Assembly: GCA_007570785.1 (NCBI GenBank)
Contig: ML664199.1
Location: forward strand, 15,987,594 to 16,051,593
From: Antilocapra americana
Taxonomy: Eukaryota; Chordata; Mammalia; Artiodactyla; Antilocapridae
DNA: 64,000 bases
Reading direction: 5' to 3'
Both the position numbers and the translations under genes were made by a program. Under the pieces are notes generated by a model, which was not told the DNA's origin, searched no databases, and saw only the letters and a list, made by a program, of their open reading frames with translations. The first letter of the stretch is position 1. Every line of letters begins with the position of its first letter. Below, piece by piece: positions 10,816 through 22,384 of this stretch.

Positions 10816-12238
10816 CCAAATCAAGTGCATCATGCTAATGCTGAAGGCAGGCAGATATACAGCTACCACCACAACCACTACAATCTTTAAACGGCACCTG
10901 TTATGCAACTACTTGCTTAGAATGTGGCACACATTTAACCACATGTTGTCCTCTTGAAAATTACAACTCAAGGCACACAAACCATAAGATGCATTTAGGG
11001 AACATGAAGGAATATGTAGGTCAATATATAAACATATAGTTGAATAAATTCATACTAGGTAGGTGAACAGTTTGCTCTTAAGATTTGTTTGCTCTTGATT
11101 ACTACAGTCTCCAAGGAGAAAGTCAAAGAGCTATATATTTTTAAATAGATGAGCACTAAGTTTTGCTTCAGAAATTATAACCAGAAGCCAAAATGTCTCC
11201 AAACTCATTGCTATCTGACATGAAATATAGAGACAAGCTGGGGTCAATAAACATTTCTACATAGAGTGTTGTTTCATCAGTCTTGAAATCACCCAAAGGC
11301 CCTAGTGATACAAATGGGCATGTCACCCTGGAAATGCTCCACAGGGTACTGAATTGGTCTTCCTCACATCAGCAAGTAGGCAATGGTTCCAGATTCAAAG
11401 CTTTGCTAAAATTAATTATTAATTACTATTGGCTTATTGTTCCTCAATACAAGTAGCAACTGGACGACCCTACTTCCTAAATAAAGCTGGCTTTAACGTC
11501 CATTTGAGGTACAACAGTAATCCTTTATTTTTAGATGCTTGCTTCTAAGTTTATAGACAGACTCAAAGATGACAGCAAAGGCCACATAGGTAACTGCAAC
11601 AAATACATGCTCTTTGGGATGTGTTTTACTAAGAGAAGTTCTTACTGTTGTTTGAGATAAGTTTAATAGTGAAAAAATATTCCCAGAACTTGGCTGATTC
11701 TGAACCATAACATTAGAATGGCTAATATGTAAGCAGATTAGTGAAGAAAAAGAACAAAATCATGGCAATATCCCAAACTCCCCTACTCATAAAAACAGTC
11801 TTCCACTTTACATTTCCGTTCTCTTGAAGTACATTATTAATGCTGCCCATATATGATGATGGGTCAGCCACATCTGTCATAATTCAGCCTGCCCTGCCAA
11901 CCATTGTCTGGATCAGGCAGTCTAGACACAGTTAGTAAATCATAACTTCTGACATATTTGCCACAGTGGTATATTCTTTGCAATTAATTTTCCCTTCATT
12001 TCTGACTAGCATTTATGGTAGAATCTGGCATATATTAATGGCCCTCTAGTCACCCACAACTTCATTAATAATAGGGACATGTTAGGAAATAGAATATTTT
12101 TCATTTCTAAAAAACAAGTGCTGCATTCATTTTTGAAAGTATTTTACAGTTTTTAACTGGGGAGGTGGTAAATGTGGGAGAAAACAGAGATAACAGGCAG
12201 CCAACAAATATAGAAGTTACCCAGAATGCCAAAAAAAT
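10816..12238. other. No gene or recognised repeat
   Basis: AT-rich single-copy-looking DNA. No repeat landmarks. The frame at 11493-11708 (minus) has no recognisable motif. Confidence 0.4.
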
Positions 12239-12398
12239 GGGCTTCCCAGATGGCTCAGCAATAAAGAATCTGCCTTCAGTGCAGGAGATGCAGGTTTGAT
12301 CCCTGGGTTAGGAACATCCCCTGGAGAAGGAAATGGCAACCTATTCCAGTATTCTTGCCTGGAAAACCCCATGGACAGAGAAGCCTGGCAGGCTACAC
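12239..12398 (+). mobile_element. Bov-tA SINE, 3'-truncated
   Basis: Begins with the tRNA-derived head 'gggcttcccagatggctcag', keeps a B-box-like 'caggtttgatccctgg', and continues into the BovA body to 'ctggcaggctacac'. It stops before the 'tcggacacgactgag' end, so about 50 bp of the 3' part is missing. Confidence 0.92.
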
Positions 12399-12429
12399 AA
12401 TGATACACAATATATTTTTGGAGAAAGTA

Positions 12430-13800
12430 TAACATTGAAATATTGGTGAAGAAAATTTAAAACTAAAAGTACCATTTTTATGAGTAGAGGGACTTAGTGT
12501 CATAAAGGTATCAATTTCCACTAAATTATCAGAGTAATGGACTCTTTGTCATTCAAATAAAATATCAACACATCTTAATTAAATTTGACAAACTACTTCA
12601 GAAATTTATTTGAAAGAATAAAGGACTAGGAATAGAGAAAATATTATTGGTAATTATCAAGGTAGATAGATGTGACCACACATATCAAGATCTTTTCTAA
12701 AACAAGAATAATTAGGGTAGTGTGCTCTTGACATGGTGACAAACAAATTAAAAAGCAAAATAAAAAGTCTATATGTTTTTAATCTGCATAATTAGTACAG
12801 TGATCCATGCAACATTTGACAAATTTTTATTAAACATTTATTTTTTATATTGATTAATGTTGATACATTCAGACTTAGTTTTTTTTTCCATTTTAATCTG
12901 TGCAGCATTTCATCATGTGACTAGACCTTAATTTTTTCAGTCTTCTATATATATTTAGGTTGGTCCTCAGTTTTCCACTCATACATGATCTGATGAACAC
13001 TTTTGTTTTTGTGCACTTGCATGAAGGGATTTCTAAAATAAAATTATACTTTGTCCATAAGAGATGCTTATCTTTGATGATATAAGTTATTTTACAAAGG
13101 AATTACAGTATGTTACATTTCCATCAAAGGTCATCTTAACCTACACCTTTACCAATTTGTTATTTTCAATTTTTTTTTTAATTTTTGCCTATTTGGGTAG
13201 AGTGAACTTGTATTTTTGCCTTAGTTTCATTTACCTAGTTACAATCGCAATTGAGTACCTATATTGGTCATTCAGGTTTCCTCTTTAATTACTATTGACA
13301 TCTTTTGCCCTTTTTTCCTATTTTATTCTGATTATATCATCTTTGCCTTCCTATTTTAAAAAATATATTTATTATAAACTACTCATGCATGTAAATGTTT
13401 TAAAAAATAAAACCAAAACATGAATCATGTAACTATGATGTAACTTTTTAATAACATTCTCTTTTTACTAAACTTGTTTCACATTTTTTAAAAATATCAT
13501 TCCAAATAAGCTTAATATCCATGCTCACTTTCTTCTTTCTTGTACAGTATTGGATTGCATATTTAAACTTTAAAAAAAGTTATCACTATTATTTAGCTTC
13601 ACAAACTTACTTTTTTTTACTCAACATTATACCTCATGATGATACTTGGAGCACATAATCATTTTGATTTTTTATAGATGTTATATGAATATGTTATATT
13701 GTGTTTATTAATTTTCCTTTAGTGAATATTTATATGTTTTTCAGTTTTTTACCATTGTAAGCAGTTTAGCATTGAATATTCTTATTACAGTATAAAAAGG
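12430..13800. repeat. AT-rich ancient L1-like sequence
   Basis: The first part (about 12540-12830) resembles decayed L1 ORF2 on the plus strand. The second (about 12880-13800) resembles the antisense of old L1M 3' UTRs, with phrases such as 'ccatttt', 'gtgcacttgcatgaagggatttc', 'cttttgccc'. Divergence is too great to place subfamily or exact limits. Small open frames here have no domain. Confidence 0.38.
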
Positions 13801-14009
13801 CAAAAAGATATGAAACTGGAAGAGGACCCCTCCAGGTTAGATGTCAAAAATGCCACTGGGGAAGAGCAGAGGGCAATTACTAACAGCTCCAGAAAGAATG
13901 TAACATCTGGGCCAAAGAGGAAACAACACTAATTGTGGATATATCTGATGGTGAAAGTAAAGTCCAATGCTGTAAACAATATTGCATAGGAACCTAGAAT
14001 GTTAGCTTC

Positions 14010-14390
14010 ATGAATCAAAGTAAATTAGATGTGGTCAAGCAAGAGATGGCAAGAACGAACATCAACATCTTAGGAATCAGTGAACTAAAATGGGCAGGAA
14101 TGGGCAAATTTAAATCAGATGACCATTATATCTACTATTGTGGGCAAGAATCCCTTAGAAGAAATGGAGTATCCCTCATAGTTAACAAGAGGCCAAAATT
14201 CAGTACTTGGCTGCAATCTCAAAACCAACAGAGTGATCTTGGTTTGTTTCCAAGGCAAACCATTGCCCTAGTCTATGCCCCAACCACTGATGTCAGTGAA
14301 GCTGAAGTCGAACAGTTCTCTGAAGACCGACAAGACCTTCTAGAGCTAACAGACACAGTCACACACACACAAATGTCATTTTCATTATAG
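14010..14390 (+). pseudogene. BovB AP-endonuclease domain relic
   Basis: A 126-codon open frame begins MNQSKLDVVKQEMARTN and contains ILGISELKWAGMGKF, SDDHYIYYCGQESLRRNGV and ALVYAPTTDVSEAEVEQF. These are the N-terminal motifs of the RTE-clade apurinic endonuclease, which nicks the target site. The Glu of the ISEL motif is kept here, unlike in the copy at 44.8 kb. The frame runs out of register after EQF..DL in the 'acacagtcacacacacac' tract near 14355. Confidence 0.85.
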
Positions 14391-15169
14391 GAGACTGAAA
14401 TGCAAAAGTCAAGAGACACCTGGAATAACAGGCAAGTTTGGCCTTGGAGCACAAAACTAAGCAGGACAAAGGCTAACTGAGTTTTGTCAAGAGAATACAC
14501 TGGTCATAGAAAATACCCTTTTCCATCACCCCAAGAGATGATTCTACACAAAGACATAATCAGATGATCAATACCAAAATCAGATTGATTATATTCTTTG
14601 CAGCTGAAGATGGAGAAGCTCTATACAGTCAGCAAAAACAAAACTGGGAGCTGACTGGCTCATGAGCTCCTTATTGTAAAACTCAGGCTTAAGTTGAAGA
14701 AAGTAGGGAAAACCACTAGGCCATTCAAGTATGACCTAAATAAAATCCTTTATGATTATACAATGGAGATAATGAATAGATTCAAGGAGTTAGATCTAGT
14801 AGACAGATTTCCTGAAGAACTACATACAGAGGTTTCTAACGCCACAGGAGGCAGTGATCAAAACCACCCCAAAGGAAAAGAAAGGCAAGGAGGCAAACTG
14901 GCTATTGAGGAGGCATTACAAATAGCTGAGGAAAGAAGAGAAGTGAAAAGCAAGGAAGAAAGGGAAAGATATACCCAACTCAAGGCAGAGTTCCAGAGAA
15001 CAGCAAGGAGAGATAAGAGGTCTTCTTAAATGAACAATGCAGAGAAATAAAGGTAAACAATATAATGGGAAAGACTAAAGGTCTCTTCAAGAAAATTTGA
15101 GATATCAAGGGAATATTTCACACAAGGGTGGGCAGAATAAAAGACAGAAACAGTAAGGACCTAACAGAA

Positions 15170-15809
15170 GACTCTTCATGGCAAATAGATGTGGAAACAG
15201 TGGCTGACTTTATTTTCTTAGGCTCCAAAATCACTGGAGATGGTGATGCAGCCATGAAATTAAAAGATGCTTGCTCCTTAAAAGAAAAATTATGACCAAC
15301 CTAGACACCATATTAAAAAGTAGAGACATTACTTTGTCAACAAAGGACAGTCTAATCAAGGCTATGCTTTTCCCAGGAGTCATGTATGGATGTGAGAGTT
15401 GGATGGTGAAGAAAGCTGAGCGCCAAAGAATTGATGCTTTTGAAGTGTGGTGTTGGAGAAGACTCTTGAGAGTCCCTTGGACTACAAGGAGATACAACCA
15501 GTCCATCCTAAAGGAGATCAGTCCTGGGTGTTCATTGCAAGGACTGATGTTGAAGCTGAAACTCCAATACTTTGGCCACCTGATGCAAAGAGCTGACTCA
15601 TTGGAAAAGACCCTGATGCTGGGGAAGATTGAGGGCAGGAGGAGAAGGGGACGACAGAGCATGAGATGGTTGGATGGCATCACCGACTCAATGGACATGA
15701 GTTTAAGTAAAGTCTGGGAGTTCATGATGGACAAGGAGACCTGGCATGCTGCATTCCATGGGGTTGCAAAGAGTTGGACACGACTGAGTGACTGAACTGA
15801 ACTGAACTG
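15170..15809 (+). mobile_element. BovB 3' fragment nested inside the older BovB
   Basis: 5'-truncated BovB, inserted in the same orientation into the host BovB. The matched flank aacagaa at 15163-15169 and 15810-15816 is a likely 7-bp TSD, and the host text (ggacctaacagaa ... aagagattaagattaggtgg) continues across it. A 174-codon frame at 15271-15795 preserves the C-terminal part of the BovB polyprotein including [48 protein letters not shown] and a terminal AKSWTRLSD. The 3' tail is four 'actga' type units. The RT catalytic core is absent. Confidence 0.88.
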
Positions 15810-16204
15810 AACAGAATCTAAAGAGATTAAGATTAGGTGGCAAGAACATATAAGAACTAAAAGTAGTCTTCAGGACCCAGATAACCATGATGGTGTGGTC
15901 ACTCACCTAGAGCCAGACATCCTGGAATGTGAAGTAAAGTGGGCCTTAGGAAGCATCATTACGAACAAAGCTAGTGGAGGTGATGGAATTCCAGCAAAGC
16001 TATTAAAACTCCTAAAAGATTATGCTGTTAAAATGCTGCACTTGATATGCCAGCAAATTTGGAAAACTCAGCAGTGACCACAGGGACTTGGAAAGGTCAG
16101 TTTTCATTTCAATCTCAAACAAGGGCAATGCCAAAGAATGTTCCAACTACCATAAAATTGTACTTATTTCACATGCTAACAAGGTTATTCTCAAAATCCT
16201 TCAA

Positions 16205-16527
16205 TGTGGACATGAGGGGGTTGGGGGAGGATGCAGAGGGTGGGATGTATGGAGAGAGTAACAGGGAAATTTACATTACCATATGTAAAATAGGTAGCCA
16301 ATGGGAATTTGATATATGACTTAGGAAATGCAAACTTGAGCTCTATGACAACCTAGAGGGGTAGAATGAGGAGGAATATGAGAGGGAGATTCAAAACGGA
16401 GGGGACATATGTATACCTATGAGCTGATTCATGTTGATGTTTGGCAGAAACCAACACAATTCTAGAAAGCAATTGTCCTTCAATTAAATAAATAAATTTA
16501 AATCTTTTAAAATTATTTTTTAAAAAG
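16205..16527 (+). mobile_element. L1 3' UTR fragment nested in BovB
   Basis: Carries the L1 3' end blocks 'gggatgtatggagagag', 'attaccatatgtaaaata', 'ctagaggggtagaatgagg', 'gctgattcatgttgatg' and an A/T-rich tail. Flanked by tccttcaa at 16197-16204 and 16528-16535 (8 bp exact within a longer aaaa(g)tccttcaa match), which is the TSD. The BovB reading resumes at 16536 in register. Confidence 0.87.
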
Positions 16528-16535
16528 TCCTTCAA

Positions 16536-17757
16536 GTTGAGTTTCAGCAGCATGTGAATCGAGAACTTCCAAATGTACAAGCTGAGTTTCAAAGAGGCAA
16601 AGAAATGAGAGATCAAATTGCCAGCATTTGTTGGATTATGGAGAAAGCAAGGAAGTTCCAGAAAAATATCTACTTCTGCTTCATTGACCATGCTAAAGCC
16701 TTTTATTGTGTGGTCACAGCAAACTGTGGAGAATTCTTAAAGAGATGGGAGTACCTGACCATCATATTCGTCTCCTGAGAAACCTGTATGCAGGTCAAGA
16801 AGCAACAGAACCAGACATTGAACAACTGACTGGTTCAAAATTGGGAAAGGAGTATGACAAGACTATACATCATCACCTTGCTTATCTAGCTTATATGCAG
16901 AATATGTCATGTGAAATGCTGGGCTGTATGAATCATAAGCTGGAATCAAGATTGCCAAGAGAAATACCAATAATCTCAGATATGCAGTGATACCACTCTA
17001 ATAGCAGAAATCTTGCATTGTGAACAGGAACTAAAAGTCTTCTTGATGAGAGTGAAAGAGGAGAGTGAAAAAGTTGGCTTGAAATGCAGCATTCAAAAAA
17101 CAAAGATCATGGCATCTGGTCCCATCACTTCATGACAAATAGATGGGGCAAAAGTGGAAGCAGTGACAGGGTTTATTTTCTTGGCTCCAAAATCACTGTA
17201 GATGTTGACTACAGTCATGAAATTAAAAGACACATGTTCCTTGGAAGAAAAGGTATTACAAACCTAGGCAGCATATTAAAAAGGTGAGACATCACTTTGC
17301 TGACAAAAGTCTGCATAGTCAAAGCTATGGTTTTTCCAGTAATCATGTATGGATGTGAGAGTTGGACATAAAGAAGGCTGAGTGTTAAAGAACTGATGTC
17401 TTCAAATTATGACACTGGTAAAGATTCCTGAATGCCCTTTGGATTGCGAGAATATAAAACCAGTCAGTCTTAAAGGAAATCAGCTCTGAATATTCATTGG
17501 AAGGACTGTTGCTGAAACTGGAGCTCAAATACTTTGACCATCTGATGTAAAGAGCCAACTCACTGGAAAAGACCCTGATGGTGGGAAAGATCAAAGGCAA
17601 AGGAGAAGAGGATGGCAGAGGAGGAGATGGTTATATAGCATCATGACTCAAGGAACATGAGTTTAAGCAAACTCCAAGAGACAGTGGAGGATAGAGAAGC
17701 TTGGCATGCTAGTCTTTGAGGTCGCAGTCAGACACAATTTAGTGACCGAAAACAACA
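16536..17757 (+). pseudogene. BovB reverse transcriptase domain relic
   Basis: After the L1 insertion the BovB RT domain continues with motifs FQRGKEMRDQIAS, NIYFCFIDHAKAF (RT motif with the first catalytic Asp region FIDYAKAFD altered to FIDHAKAF then frameshift), VTANCGEFLK, HHIRLLRNLYAGQEATE and later QKTKIMASGPITS in shifted frames. Stops and shifts break it into at least four frames. It cannot encode an active enzyme. Confidence 0.8.
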
Positions 17758-18939
17758 AATGTATTTCTGTAACCTGAAGTCAACATGATATTGTAATTTG
17801 GTAAGATTGCTTGTAACTTACAATAATTATGTTAGACAACAGTTTTTCTGAATATTTATGCATTTACAGTTATTTCTACCATCTTGTTTTGTAGTTTCTA
17901 CTTACCATTCATTTCTTGGCCTCATTTTATCCTGTCTTTGATTGGACTGATTTAAAAAAAAATCTTGTATCTTTGTTTGAAAGCTAAAGATTAAAATTTT
18001 CCTTTTAAACTCTTCAAGTGTTAGGGTATCTCTTAATATGTGAATTTTTCTAAAAGTCAAATTTCTTCAACTTTTTATACCCTTCTTAATAATATGATTT
18101 ATTCCCCCTTGAACTTTACAACATATCTTACTATTGCATTGAATTTTTATCTTGTTTGTGTTGGGGGAAAGCACCATCAATGGTTAAATTTCATTACCTT
18201 TTCTTAAAGTCTCTATTATATTTTGTGTAATTCATACCTTCCCTCTGGGTTCACTTTTCTTTTTGCTGCATTACATTTATTTCCTTTATAAAGCACCATG
18301 GATTAGTAAATTCTCCAAGTCTTTGTTGGACTTTTTTTCTTTTTTTTCATTTTTCCCTCACTCTTGAAAGAGTGTTTGGTTAGATATGAAACTCAGTTAA
18401 CTGGTATTTTTCCCTCAGCTCAGTGAAGTTGTCTGAGAGTGTTTATCAGTGATGAAGGCCTGATGGGACCAAGGGATAGAGGCTACCAGAGCTGCCTCCA
18501 AACAGTAGGGGAAATTTACCCTTTTCTTTCCAGAACACTTTCTTAATTTTGGCCAGGTAGACACACGTTGGACTGCACATATGTCCATCTCTTCTATTGC
18601 CCACACCAACTTGCATATAACCACTTATCTCGGTCAGGCTCTAAGCTAAACATTTCACACACAGTCTGCAATCACCCGACAACCCTATAATGACCCTAGT
18701 ACAATGACGACTACTAGGGGAATTAATTCTTAAAACCTTATTGCAGACTTCAGGTTCCATCAACATGGTAGATTGAGCTAATAGACACCTTGATCTTACT
18801 GAAACTACAAATAAATGATGGGTAAAATATAGTGGACATTTAAAAGCATAACCCAAACAAGGCATAACATATAGAGGGACTAAGTACAAAGCACTAAGCA
18901 GCCTAAGTAAGATGGTTCATTAATGGGTATTCCTGCAAA
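17758..18939. other. AT-rich tract, possible old L1 and MIR remnants, no gene
   Basis: 17760-18420 is T-rich and may be antisense of an ancient L1 3' region, but no block is diagnostic. Around 18630-18720 there is a faint MIR-like run ('aggctctaagctaaacatttcac', 'acaaccctataatga'). The segment 18745-18850 resembles an old L1 5' region. None of these is firm. Confidence 0.3.
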
Positions 18940-19440
18940 AGTCTCCATTTGAAAGCTGATTCTACAAGGCCAGGTGAGCCAGCCTTTCCTGAGGTTCTCC
19001 ATGCAAGGCTTGCATGCAGATCTCCATGTCACCATGTATCTTGGCATCGTCTCTGGTCATGCTGGCCCAGTGCTGAGTTCGAGGCAGGCACATGGACACA
19101 GCTTGCCCACCTCTGTGCCTCAAAGCCTGCAGGGTCAAGGTCAGCCTTCAGGCCATTCTCTGCTGCCTCAGGCATTGGGCACAGCAGGTGTGGATGCTGC
19201 CACATTCCCCTTAGGACTACTGAAAAACTGAAACCTAGATTTGTCTTCATCTCAGAAGCACAATGTAGGAAAAGGTCATTCATCTCAGAAAACATAAAAG
19301 AACTTGGATTACTTTGGCAGGGTTTTTATTTCAAAACTGCCAGATTGATTCTTTATACATGCCTACATCTAGGCATAAGTTTTAGCAATCTTATTTGGAA
19401 AGCAATGATATTTAGAGAGAAAACAAATCCATGCCTCTGA
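18940..19440 (+). other. Unassigned GC-richer segment with overlapping open frames
   Basis: Three long frames overlap here, 163 codons in one plus frame (18949-19440), 85 codons in another, and 88 on the minus strand. Overlap on both strands points to GC-driven stop scarcity and not to a gene. GC is visibly raised from 18955 to 19215 only. No domain, splice-like flank or repeat family was recognised. Confidence 0.25.
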
Positions 19441-19499
19441 AATTGGCTACAAGAATGAAGCTATACTACATTTTAACCCCTACTACCCTTGCAACTCAT

Positions 19500-19965
19500 T
19501 GATTTCCAGCTCAAAATTTCTGTGTGTGTTTTGGTTAGGATTCTTTCAGTTGCGAGTAACAGAAAACCCAATTCAAACCAGCATAAATGAAAACAGGAAC
19601 TTCTTAGATGAAATAGCTAAAACATCTAGGTCTTTTTTCCAAGGGTCCAAAAGTCACTGACATTTGGACCTCTTCCTGCTATTTGATTCTACTTTCTTTC
19701 ATATTAACTTTATTCTCAAGGTCCTTCATTCTCAAGGTGACAAAATAGCTCTGCTCATAAATCATTCTTGAGCCAACCACAGTGGCTGTGGGAATATGAT
19801 ATTCTGATCGAGAGATCTGAGGCACATACCAGCCACACACACCCTTGCCCCATGCATGGAGAAGAGATGAGGATTTCCCAAAGGAAAACTGAGGTGATTT
19901 ATCCAGAAAACAGTGAATGGATGTTACATGATGCAAATAATAGATGCCTACTGCAATCTTAATTA
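19500..19965 (+). repeat. Ancient mammalian interspersed repeat, family unassigned
   Basis: The order 'tcagttgcgagtaacagaaaa', 'caattcaaaccag', 'gagccaaccacagtggctgtggg', 'ccccatgcatggagaa', 'ggaaaactgaggtg' matches a widespread ancient mammalian repeat that I recognise by pattern but cannot name safely. It has no coding capacity. Confidence 0.45.
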
Positions 19966-20971
19966 AGTTAAATAATGGCAATTAACACTTGTGCTTCTTA
20001 TACAAATTTAAGGGTACCTAAAATTATTTTTAAGTCTAAGGATTTAACTTGCATTAAAAATAAAACAGACTGACAGCAAACTTTCTAAGCATTCTGCACT
20101 CATTCTAGTCAAACAATAGGACAAATAAATGAAATCTCACAGGCTTCATGAACAATTTGTTGCTGATGTTATTTTAGAGATGATGAAGACAGAAGGCACT
20201 CAAAATCAAATATACAGATTGAGCCTGATCCCCGAATTCTGGTCTTGAAAAACAAAAACAAACAAAAAAAGAGTGAGCCAGCATTAAGCATAACGTTCCT
20301 TCTCTGGTTTTTGCTGTTTTTATTTTTTACATTAAAAATTTATGTGTGGTTCCTAAGAGAGCTAAAGTAATTAGAGACGAAAAATCTTTAATTCTCAATG
20401 ATTCATACTCCCTCCCATCTCTGTAGGATTTCATAGGAAACTGCTTTGATGTATCATCAGCTGTAAATTACTTTAATGGCTTCTCTACTGCATTTTACTC
20501 CTACCTATGAAAGTGATTTAGTTCCTTAATTTGTGCAACACCTGAACACATAAACATCAATACCATTCAGAGATCTAGAAGAATGTCATTTTCTATAGTA
20601 CTTAAGGGCAAATTAAATTTGTCGCCAAAAGATATTAGTCATTTTAACATTCATCTCAGTGTAATCAAATAGTTTCAATTAGATTATTAGCACTGAATTC
20701 TTTGCAGGCATTTTCATAGATAAGAATTTTATTAAACATGAGAATAGGTATTGCTAAAATAATAGTATTTCAAGTACCCTGATGTCTAATACATCTGAAA
20801 ATTAAGCCTAACAGTCATTGAGTACCCTTGTGTGCAGAGATGGTACTATATTTTCTAAAAGCATTTGCATTCACTGACAATATGCATTGATTTTGAAAAC
20901 ATTAACTGATAAGGATTCTTTTTTAAATTCTAAGTCTGTTTAAAATGTATGTGTTCCTCAAAATAACAAGT
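19966..20971. other. No gene or recognised repeat
   Basis: About 1 kb of AT-rich DNA without repeat landmarks or convincing open frames. Confidence 0.4.
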
Positions 20972-20984
20972 AAACTATTATTTG

Positions 20985-21180
20985 GGCTCTCCTGGTGGCT
21001 CAGTGGTAAGGAATCCACCTGCCAACCAGTTAAGTCCCTGGTGCCAGAAGATCCCCTGAAGAAGGAAATGTCAACCCACTCTAGTATTCTTGCCTGGAGA
21101 ATTCCATGGACAGAAGAGCTTGGTGGGCTACAGTCCATAGCGTCACGAAAGAGTCGGACATGACTTAACAACTAAACAAG
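20985..21180 (+). mobile_element. Bov-tA SINE, left arm of an inverted pair
   Basis: Full structure: tRNA-derived head ('ggctctcctggtggctcagtgg'), damaged B box, body ('aatgtcaacccactctagt'), end ('agtcggacatgacttaacaac') and an A/C-rich tail. The left TSD copy aaactattatttg is at 20972-20984. It directly abuts a second Bov-tA in opposite orientation. Confidence 0.93.
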
Positions 21181-21388
21181 TGTCAGTCACTCAGTCATGC
21201 CCAACTCTTTGAGACTCCATGGACTGCAGCCCACCAGCCTCCTCTGTCCATGAGATTTTCCAGGCAAGGATACTGAAGTGAGTTGCCATTTCCTTCTCCA
21301 GGGAATCTTCCAAACCCAGAGATTGAACTCAGTCTCCTGCACTGCAGGAAGATTCTTTACTGACTGAGCTACAAGGGAAGCCCATAAC
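21181..21388 (-). mobile_element. Bov-tA SINE, right arm of an inverted pair
   Basis: Plus strand starts 'gtcagtcactcagtcatgcc' and ends 'ctacaagggaagcccataac', the complement of a full Bov-tA. The right TSD copy aaactgttatttg lies at 21389-21401, one mismatch from the copy left of the other SINE. No TSD is found between the two elements. Confidence 0.93.
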
Positions 21389-21401
21389 AAACTGTTATTT
21401 G

Positions 21402-22143
21402 CCATACCAGATATACCATTTGTATGGATTCAAGTATCATAGGTTCAAGACCTTGAGTTCAGGCTAAATTTAAAATAAAGATGATCACAGATAAATACAC
21501 TTTAATGAAACTGATAGGGCATTTTTGACAACTGAATATAGCACTTTTCTCATCTTGTCAGTCAGTCACTGCCATATTTCTAGTTCTGTACTCTGCTTTT
21601 GCTCAGTATCTCATAAAATATTCAAGGAGTTAGGAAAATGTGTTAATTACATTTATAAATTGTTAAGATACATATAATACATATATATACACACATGCAC
21701 ACATAATCATGCGTAAATTCCAAAAGCTCTTGCTTAGGGTAGAGTGGCAGAATGAGATAGGCAATTAATTAAAACAGCAAATACAAAAGAGAATTCAGTA
21801 CCAAATCATGAATGAAACAACACATTGTATTAAACAAAGAAATCTCAGTAAAAGGTGGTTGATAAAGAATAGGAATATTTTAGAAATGCATATATGAAAT
21901 AAAGACAAAAATTAAAAACCTTAGCCTTTAAATTAAATATAGTTATATTTGAAAATCTATATTTACTAGTTAAATTGCGGATTTAATAAATCCACATTGA
22001 AAAACTAGCTACCTGGAAATAAAGAGACCCTAAAGTGACAATTTCTCATTAGACTTAAGTTACTTTTTCATATCAAGAAGAGAAAGTCTTTAAAAGGCAA
22101 GTTGTACTTTTATAAGAGAGATAAAAAACCAAGTTGAGATATT
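21402..22143. other. No gene or recognised repeat
   Basis: AT-rich DNA with a short (AT/AC) simple run near 21670-21705. No repeat family was recognised. Confidence 0.35.
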
Positions 22144-22146
22144 GTG

Positions 22147-22262
22147 AGTGTGTGTGTTAGCTGTTCAGTCATGTCTGACACTACGGGACCCCATGACTGT
22201 AGCCCACCAGGCTCCTCTGTCCATGGAATTCTCCAGGCAAGAATACTAAAGTGGTTGCCATT
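22147..22262 (-). mobile_element. BovA-type SINE fragment
   Basis: Plus strand 'gctgttcagtcatgtctgac' through 'caggcaagaatactaaagtgg' is the complement of the BovA body. The tRNA-derived head is missing. It sits at the 5' edge of an L1 3' fragment. Confidence 0.85.
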
Positions 22263-22279
22263 CTACACAGCCATTAATA

Positions 22280-22378
22280 AGAGTGCTGCTGCTAAGTCGC
22301 TTCAGTCGTGTTGGACTCTGTGCGGCCCTATAGACAGCAGCTCACCAGGCCCTGCCATCCCTGGGATTCTCTAGGCAA
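22280..22378 (-). mobile_element. Bov-A2-type SINE fragment inside L1
   Basis: Plus strand 'gctgctgctaagtcgcttca' is the diagnostic start of Bov-A2 in this orientation, continuing to 'gggattctctaggca'. Only one monomer is present. L1 text is found on both sides ('acacagccattaataagag' before, 'tgccatttcagcaacatgga' after), so it landed within that L1. Confidence 0.85.
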
Positions 22379-22384
22379 TTAAAG

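Larger units (their letters stand above)
13925..17757 (+). mobile_element. BovB (RTE) LINE relic interrupted by two nested insertions
   Basis: BovB in plus orientation, from the region just upstream of the ORF to a decayed 3' end ('tagtgaccgaaaacaacaa'). Pieces: 13925-15169 (AP-endonuclease domain onward), 15817-16204 (start of RT domain), 16536-17757 (rest of RT and 3' end). The nested elements at 15170-15816 and 16205-16535 explain the gaps, because the BovB text resumes in register after each. Frameshifts and stops are frequent throughout, so no protein is made. It is clearly older than the nested BovB copy, which is less decayed. Confidence 0.93.

Noticed and set aside
14273..14500. Minus-strand open frame overlapping the BovB endonuclease
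   Set aside because: It is the antisense shadow of the endonuclease frame and contains no motif of its own.
15271..15795. A 174-codon open frame that could be taken for a gene
   Set aside because: Its sequence is the C-terminal part of the BovB polyprotein, inside a truncated BovB with a TSD. It has no RT core and no host gene context.
18949..19440. 163-codon plus-strand frame as a gene
   Set aside because: Long frames coexist on the opposite strand and another plus frame, which is expected from local GC content. I kept it only as an unassigned segment.
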